This document shows, piece after piece, positions 60,863 to 64,000 of a DNA stretch of 64,000 bases. The notes beneath the pieces were generated by a model, which saw nothing but the letters and a program-made list of their open reading frames with translations, was not told where the DNA came from and searched no databases. Position 1 is the stretch's first letter; every line of letters begins with the position of its first letter. The translations under genes and the position numbers were made by a program. Origin of the DNA: [Eubacterium] saphenum (lineage in GTDB: Bacteria > Bacillota > Clostridia > Peptostreptococcales > Anaerovoracaceae). The stretch spans positions 1 through 64,000 of the forward strand of contig SFHC01000003.1 in the NCBI GenBank assembly GCA_004555725.1, in the 5' to 3' direction.

Positions 60863-61795
60863 ATGTTTGTACAGATGAATGAACCGGATATGATCACGGA
60901 AGAGGATGTGCAGAGTGTCATTCACCGCCGTCCGGAAAACATGCACAAGGGTCAGTGCGGACGCGTACTGATCATCGCAGGCGGGAACGGAATGCCGGGA
61001 GCGGCTGTGCTGGCGGCAAAAGCTGCGCTCCGTGCAGGCTCCGGTCTGGTGTATGTCTGCACGCCGAAATCATCATTTTCGGTTGTGCAGACACTTGTGC
61101 CGGAGGCGATTACCGTGGAATGGGATGAAGCCTGCTCAGTCATGGACGGCGGCATGGGACGCGGCGCGTCGGATATCTCTTACGACGCAATCGCGTTTGG
61201 CCCTGGCATGGGGACGTTCGCTGCTTCCAGAAGGCGGCTGAAGACTGTTCTGCTGACGGCGCAGACGCCTCTGGTCCTGGACGCGGACGGCCTGAACCTT
61301 TTGTCTGCAGATGAAGACCTGAGAAATATGGCGGCATCTTATACGGAAGAGATTATCATGACTCCGCATCCGGGAGAGGCAAAGAGAATGCTGGAAACGC
61401 GCGAAGGCGCGGCGGCTCCGTCGGACAGAAATGAAATGGCGTTTGATCTGGTCAGAGATTACGGCAGAACGATTGTCCTGAAGGGGTCAGGAACGCTGGT
61501 GGCAAGATATGCGCCGGGTCCGGAAGGAGAAGGTGTGGAACTGCGCAGAAATCCAACCGGAAATCCGGGAATGGCCACGGCCGGATCCGGAGATGTTCTG
61601 ACTGGAGTAATCGCGTCTTTCCTGGGACAGGGCATGGATACCTGGGACGCGGCATGTGCGGGAGTGTTCATCCACGGGCTTGCCGGAGACATCGCGAGGA
61701 CAGAAAAAGGAGAGCGGGGGCTGATTGCCGGAGATCTGGTTCAGTCGCTTCCGTATGCGCTCAGACGTTTTGAGAATCTTGATGAGATGCGGTAA
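60863..61795 (+). CDS. nnrD: ADP-dependent NAD(P)H-hydrate dehydratase
   Basis: The 310-residue protein repairs hydrated NADH and NADPH. The ribokinase-like fold shows GRVLIIAGGNGMPGAA and AALRAGSGLVYV near the N terminus, MTPHPGEAKRML in the middle and NPTGNPGMATAGSGDVLTG with the catalytic Asp near residue 240. It lacks the N-terminal NnrE epimerase domain often fused to it. AAGGAGGA precedes the ATG; an out-of-frame ATG lies 4 bases earlier. Confidence 0.9.
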   Translation: MFVQMNEPDMITEEDVQSVIHRRPENMHKGQCGRVLIIAGGNGMPGAAVLAAKAALRAGSGLVYVCTPKSSFSVVQTLVPEAITVEWDEACSVMDGGMGRGASDISYDAIAFGPGMGTFAASRRRLKTVLLTAQTPLVLDADGLNLLSADEDLRNMAASYTEEIIMTPHPGEAKRMLETREGAAAPSDRNEMAFDLVRDYGRTIVLKGSGTLVARYAPGPEGEGVELRRNPTGNPGMATAGSGDVLTGVIASFLGQGMDTWDAACAGVFIHGLAGDIARTEKGERGLIAGDLVQSLPYALRRFENLDEMR

Positions 61796-61799
61796 ATGA

Positions 61800-61827
61800 T
61801 TGCAAACCTATGGAAATCGTTTATAAT
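61800..61827 (+). promoter_or_regulatory. Promoter of the transketolase pair
   Basis: TTGCAA (61800-61805) and TATAAT (61822-61827), 16-bp spacer, 5 bases after the nnrD stop codon. Confidence 0.65.
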
Positions 61828-61877
61828 AGATGCGTTGAGTTTTTCAATTGTATATTACAGATCAGGAGAGAACCATC

Positions 61878-62705
61878 ATGAAAAGAAAAGACAATGAGTA
61901 TTATGAGGGAATTGCCTCTAAGATCAGAGTCGACGCGATAAAAGCGATTTATCACGCAGGCTCCGGTCATCCGGGCGGGTCCCTTTCCGCAGCGGATATC
62001 ATTACGGCGCTGTATTTCGGGGAAATGAATATTGACCCGAAGAACCCGAAGATGGAAGGAAGAGACAAGTTTGTTCTTTCAAAGGGACACGCTGTTCCGG
62101 CACAGTATGCCGCGCTTGGAGAGAGAGGCTACTATCCGGTTGAGGATATAATGTCTCTGCGTCAGCTGGGAAGCCGCTTCCAGGGCCATGCAAACATGCA
62201 TAAGGTTCCGGGAATTGAGATGTCGACCGGCTCCCTCGGACAGGGATTTTCTGCCAGTGTCGGAATGGCTATGGCCGGAAAACTGGATAAGAGTGATGCC
62301 AGAGTGTATGCCCTGCTTGGAGACGGCGAACTTCAGGAAGGCATTGTCTGGGAGGCAGCTATGGCGGCTGGCCACTATAAGCTGAACAACCTGACTGCGT
62401 TTGTAGACTGGAACAATCTGCAGATTGACGGCCGCAATGAGGATGTCATGACGGTTGCTCCGATTACGGATAAGTTTATTTCATTTGGCTGGAACGCGCT
62501 GGAGATCAACGGACATGACTTTACGGAGATCTTTGACGCGATTGATCAGGCAAAGGCCTGCGCCGACCGTCCGACGGTGATCGTGGCGCATACGGTCAAG
62601 GGAAAAGGCGTAGACTTCATGGAAGACCAGGCCGGATGGCATGGAAAGGCGCCGAGTGAGGAAGAAGCGAAAGAAGCAGTCAGACAGCTGGGAGGTACAT
62701 GGTAA
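61878..62705 (+). CDS. Transketolase, N-terminal (TPP-binding) subunit
   Basis: The 275-residue subunit carries the thiamine diphosphate site: AGSGHPGGSLSAADI, LSKGHAVPAQYAAL and the GDGELQEGIVWEAA motif with the metal-binding NN at about residue 175. It ends after GWHGKAPSEEE. Split transketolases, made of this and a separate C-terminal subunit, are common in clostridia and archaea. AGGAGAG precedes the ATG at 61878, and its stop overlaps the next ATG by one base. Confidence 0.94.
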   Translation: MKRKDNEYYEGIASKIRVDAIKAIYHAGSGHPGGSLSAADIITALYFGEMNIDPKNPKMEGRDKFVLSKGHAVPAQYAALGERGYYPVEDIMSLRQLGSRFQGHANMHKVPGIEMSTGSLGQGFSASVGMAMAGKLDKSDARVYALLGDGELQEGIVWEAAMAAGHYKLNNLTAFVDWNNLQIDGRNEDVMTVAPITDKFISFGWNALEINGHDFTEIFDAIDQAKACADRPTVIVAHTVKGKGVDFMEDQAGWHGKAPSEEEAKEAVRQLGGTW

Positions 62706-63634
62706 TGGCAGATAAAATTGCAACAAGAGCCGCTTACGGTGAGTTCCTGGTTGAAGAGGGAAAGGTGAACCCGGATCTGGTTGTTATGGACGCGGATCTT
62801 TCTGCATCGACCAAGACGAACGGATTCGCAAAGGCATATCCGGAGCGTTTCTTTGATATGGGAATTGCAGAGCAGAATATGATGGGTGCTGCAGCAGGAC
62901 TGGCGCTGTCCGGAAAGACAGTATGCGCGTCTACATTTGCTATGTTTGCGGCAGGAAGAGCGTTTGAAATCATTCGCAACTCTATCGGATATACAGGCGC
63001 AAACGTCAAAATCTGCGCGACACATGCGGGAATCACAGTCGGTCCGGACGGCGCAAGCCATCAGACGTTTGAGGATCTCGCGCTGATGAGAACCATTCCG
63101 GGAATGACGGTTGTCAGCCCTTGCGACGCAGTCAGCGCCAAGAAACTCCTGAAACAGGTCGTAGAGATGGACGGACCGGCATATGTCCGCCTCGGACGCG
63201 CGGCTGTTCCGGTATTTTACGGAGATGAGGATGAGCTTGTTCTCGGTAAGGGAAATCAGCTCAGACCGGGACGCGATGTAACGGTCATCGCAAATGGCAT
63301 TATGGTCGCATCTGCAATGGAAGCGGCGTCTCAGATGGCTGAAGAAGGCGTGGATGTCCGTGTCATCGATATTCATACACTGAAGCCGCTGGATGAAGAG
63401 ATTATCATTAAGGCAGCAGAAGAGACTGGAAAGATCGTAACGGCCGAGGAGCATTCTGTGATCGGCGGACTCGGCGGAGCTGTTGCAGAAGTGATATCCA
63501 GAAAATGCCCATGTAAAATTGCTATGGTCGGACAGCAGGATACATTTGGTGAATCCGGAAATCCGGATGAACTCCGTGAGAAGTACGGCATGACTGCTTC
63601 CGATATTGTAAACGCAATCCGTGAAATTTATTAA
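62705..63634 (+). CDS. Transketolase, C-terminal subunit
   Basis: The 309-residue subunit supplies the pyrimidine-binding and C-terminal domains: VVMDADLSASTKTNGF, FDMGIAEQNMMGAAAGLAL with the catalytic Glu, THAGITVGPDGASHQ and AEEHSVIGGLGGAVAE. Together with the upstream subunit it forms the two-carbon transfer enzyme of the pentose phosphate pathway. The ATG at 62705 overlaps the upstream stop (TAATG); an ATG at 62699 is also in frame but lies close to GGGAGG. Confidence 0.94.
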   Translation: MADKIATRAAYGEFLVEEGKVNPDLVVMDADLSASTKTNGFAKAYPERFFDMGIAEQNMMGAAAGLALSGKTVCASTFAMFAAGRAFEIIRNSIGYTGANVKICATHAGITVGPDGASHQTFEDLALMRTIPGMTVVSPCDAVSAKKLLKQVVEMDGPAYVRLGRAAVPVFYGDEDELVLGKGNQLRPGRDVTVIANGIMVASAMEAASQMAEEGVDVRVIDIHTLKPLDEEIIIKAAEETGKIVTAEEHSVIGGLGGAVAEVISRKCPCKIAMVGQQDTFGESGNPDELREKYGMTASDIVNAIREIY

Positions 63635-63910
63635 TACAGGCATATGATCATGTTCTCCGGCCGGTGATTCTGGCGGGAGACATGTCTTTCGGAATGATGC
63701 GCCTGTGACAGGCGCGGACCGGATTACAGAACGGGTTTCAGGACTTTGTGATGAAAGTTCTGGAACCTGTTTTTTTGTGCGCAGATGGAGGTGCTTCATT
63801 AGAGGCGGCCGAGTGTTTCTGCTGGCGGTCTGCGCGTTGGAAAACGTCGAAAAAAGTAGATGGATTCGACCTATCGCCCAGTGCTAACCTGTAATCGGGA
63901 GGTGCAGGGA
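63635..63910. other. Intergenic region with terminator and a TTCGAC dyad
   Basis: After the transketolase genes come a terminator (63732-63776) and, at about 63847-63871, GTCGAA and TTCGAC as an inverted pair 13 bases apart. Each half differs by one base from the Spo0A box core TGTCGAA. No clear sigma-A promoter is seen. Confidence 0.35.
63732..63776 (+). terminator. Terminator after the transketolase pair
   Basis: CGGGTTTCAGGACTTT (63732-63747) pairs with AAAGTTCTGGAACCTG (63754-63769), three G-T pairs, and seven Ts follow. Confidence 0.75.
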
Positions 63911-64000
63911 GTGGAGAGACTGTTCTTAAGGGAGAAGCGGGTAGAGAAGGCTCCGGGATATTTACTCGGTGCAGCTGGTTTGTGCAGAGGAAGCGGGGTG
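63911..64000 (+). CDS. Possible 5' end of a gene cut by the window edge
   Basis: A GTG at 63911 has GGGAGGTG 6 bases upstream, and the frame stays open for the remaining 30 codons. It begins MERLFLREKRVEKAPGYLLG. The family is not recognised from so short a piece. Confidence 0.4.
   Translation, partial: MERLFLREKRVEKAPGYLLGAAGLCRGSGV

Overview
The window reads as chromosome from an anaerobic Gram-positive bacterium of the class Clostridia, probably Lachnospiraceae or a related Eubacteriales family. The grounds are strong AGGAGG-type ribosome binding sites, sigma-A promoters with 17 bp spacers, long-form HPF with a raiA-type RNA upstream, a cdaA-cdaR-glmM-glmS cluster, a GGGtGRT protein, 2-hydroxyacyl-CoA dehydratase-type proteins, an NADP-type glutamate dehydrogenase, a split transketolase and AddA. 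Family placement is inference. I found no rRNA, tRNA, CRISPR array, prophage or recognisable insertion sequence. Most of the window is core metabolism and housekeeping.

Layout. 1-1126: gene-poor, AT-rich DNA with three copies of a GTATACNGTATAC palindrome. 1127-5158: a secreted InlB-repeat protein (minus) divergent from a LytTR response regulator and GHKL sensor kinase (plus), with three 21-bp-phased direct repeats between them. 5494-7191 (minus): GGGtGRT protein and an Fe-S scaffold-like protein. 7438-10097: gamma-carbonic anhydrase-like protein, trpS, purC. 10500-17123: sulfur and cysteine genes (Rrf2 regulator, cysK, iscS, mnmA), with a small membrane protein and a peptidase between; a perfect LexA-type box lies before iscS. 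17303-18316: gap.

18687-27008 looks like one long operon: an FHA-SEDS fusion, a small class B PBP, YhaM-like nuclease, RecD2, ComF and a DagK-type lipid kinase. 27046-28036: raiA-type structured RNA and hpf. 28222-33795: glmM, cdaA, cdaR and glmS, which join c-di-AMP synthesis to amino-sugar and wall precursor supply. 33808-41214: ahcY, a DUF436 gene, gltX, dnaE. 41367-45623: pfkA followed by three overlapping flavoprotein genes. 45731-46780: an SseB-macro fusion.

47003-50032 is a tightly overlapping three-gene set of 2-hydroxyacyl-CoA dehydratase-like subunits and their ATPase activator; its substrate is unknown. 50490-58118: gpmI (minus), addA without an adjacent addB, a patatin-like hydrolase, and gdhA (minus). 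58756-60768: mgtE behind a 230-nt leader holding a 31-codon open frame whose ribosome binding site can pair with a downstream segment; no M-box was recognised. 60863-63634: nnrD and the two transketolase subunits. A new reading frame appears to begin at 63911 and run off the end.

The least explained elements are the mgtE leader, the dehydratase-like trio, the GGGtGRT/scaffold pair, the FHA-SEDS fusion, and the operator-like repeats at the left end and before the two-component system.
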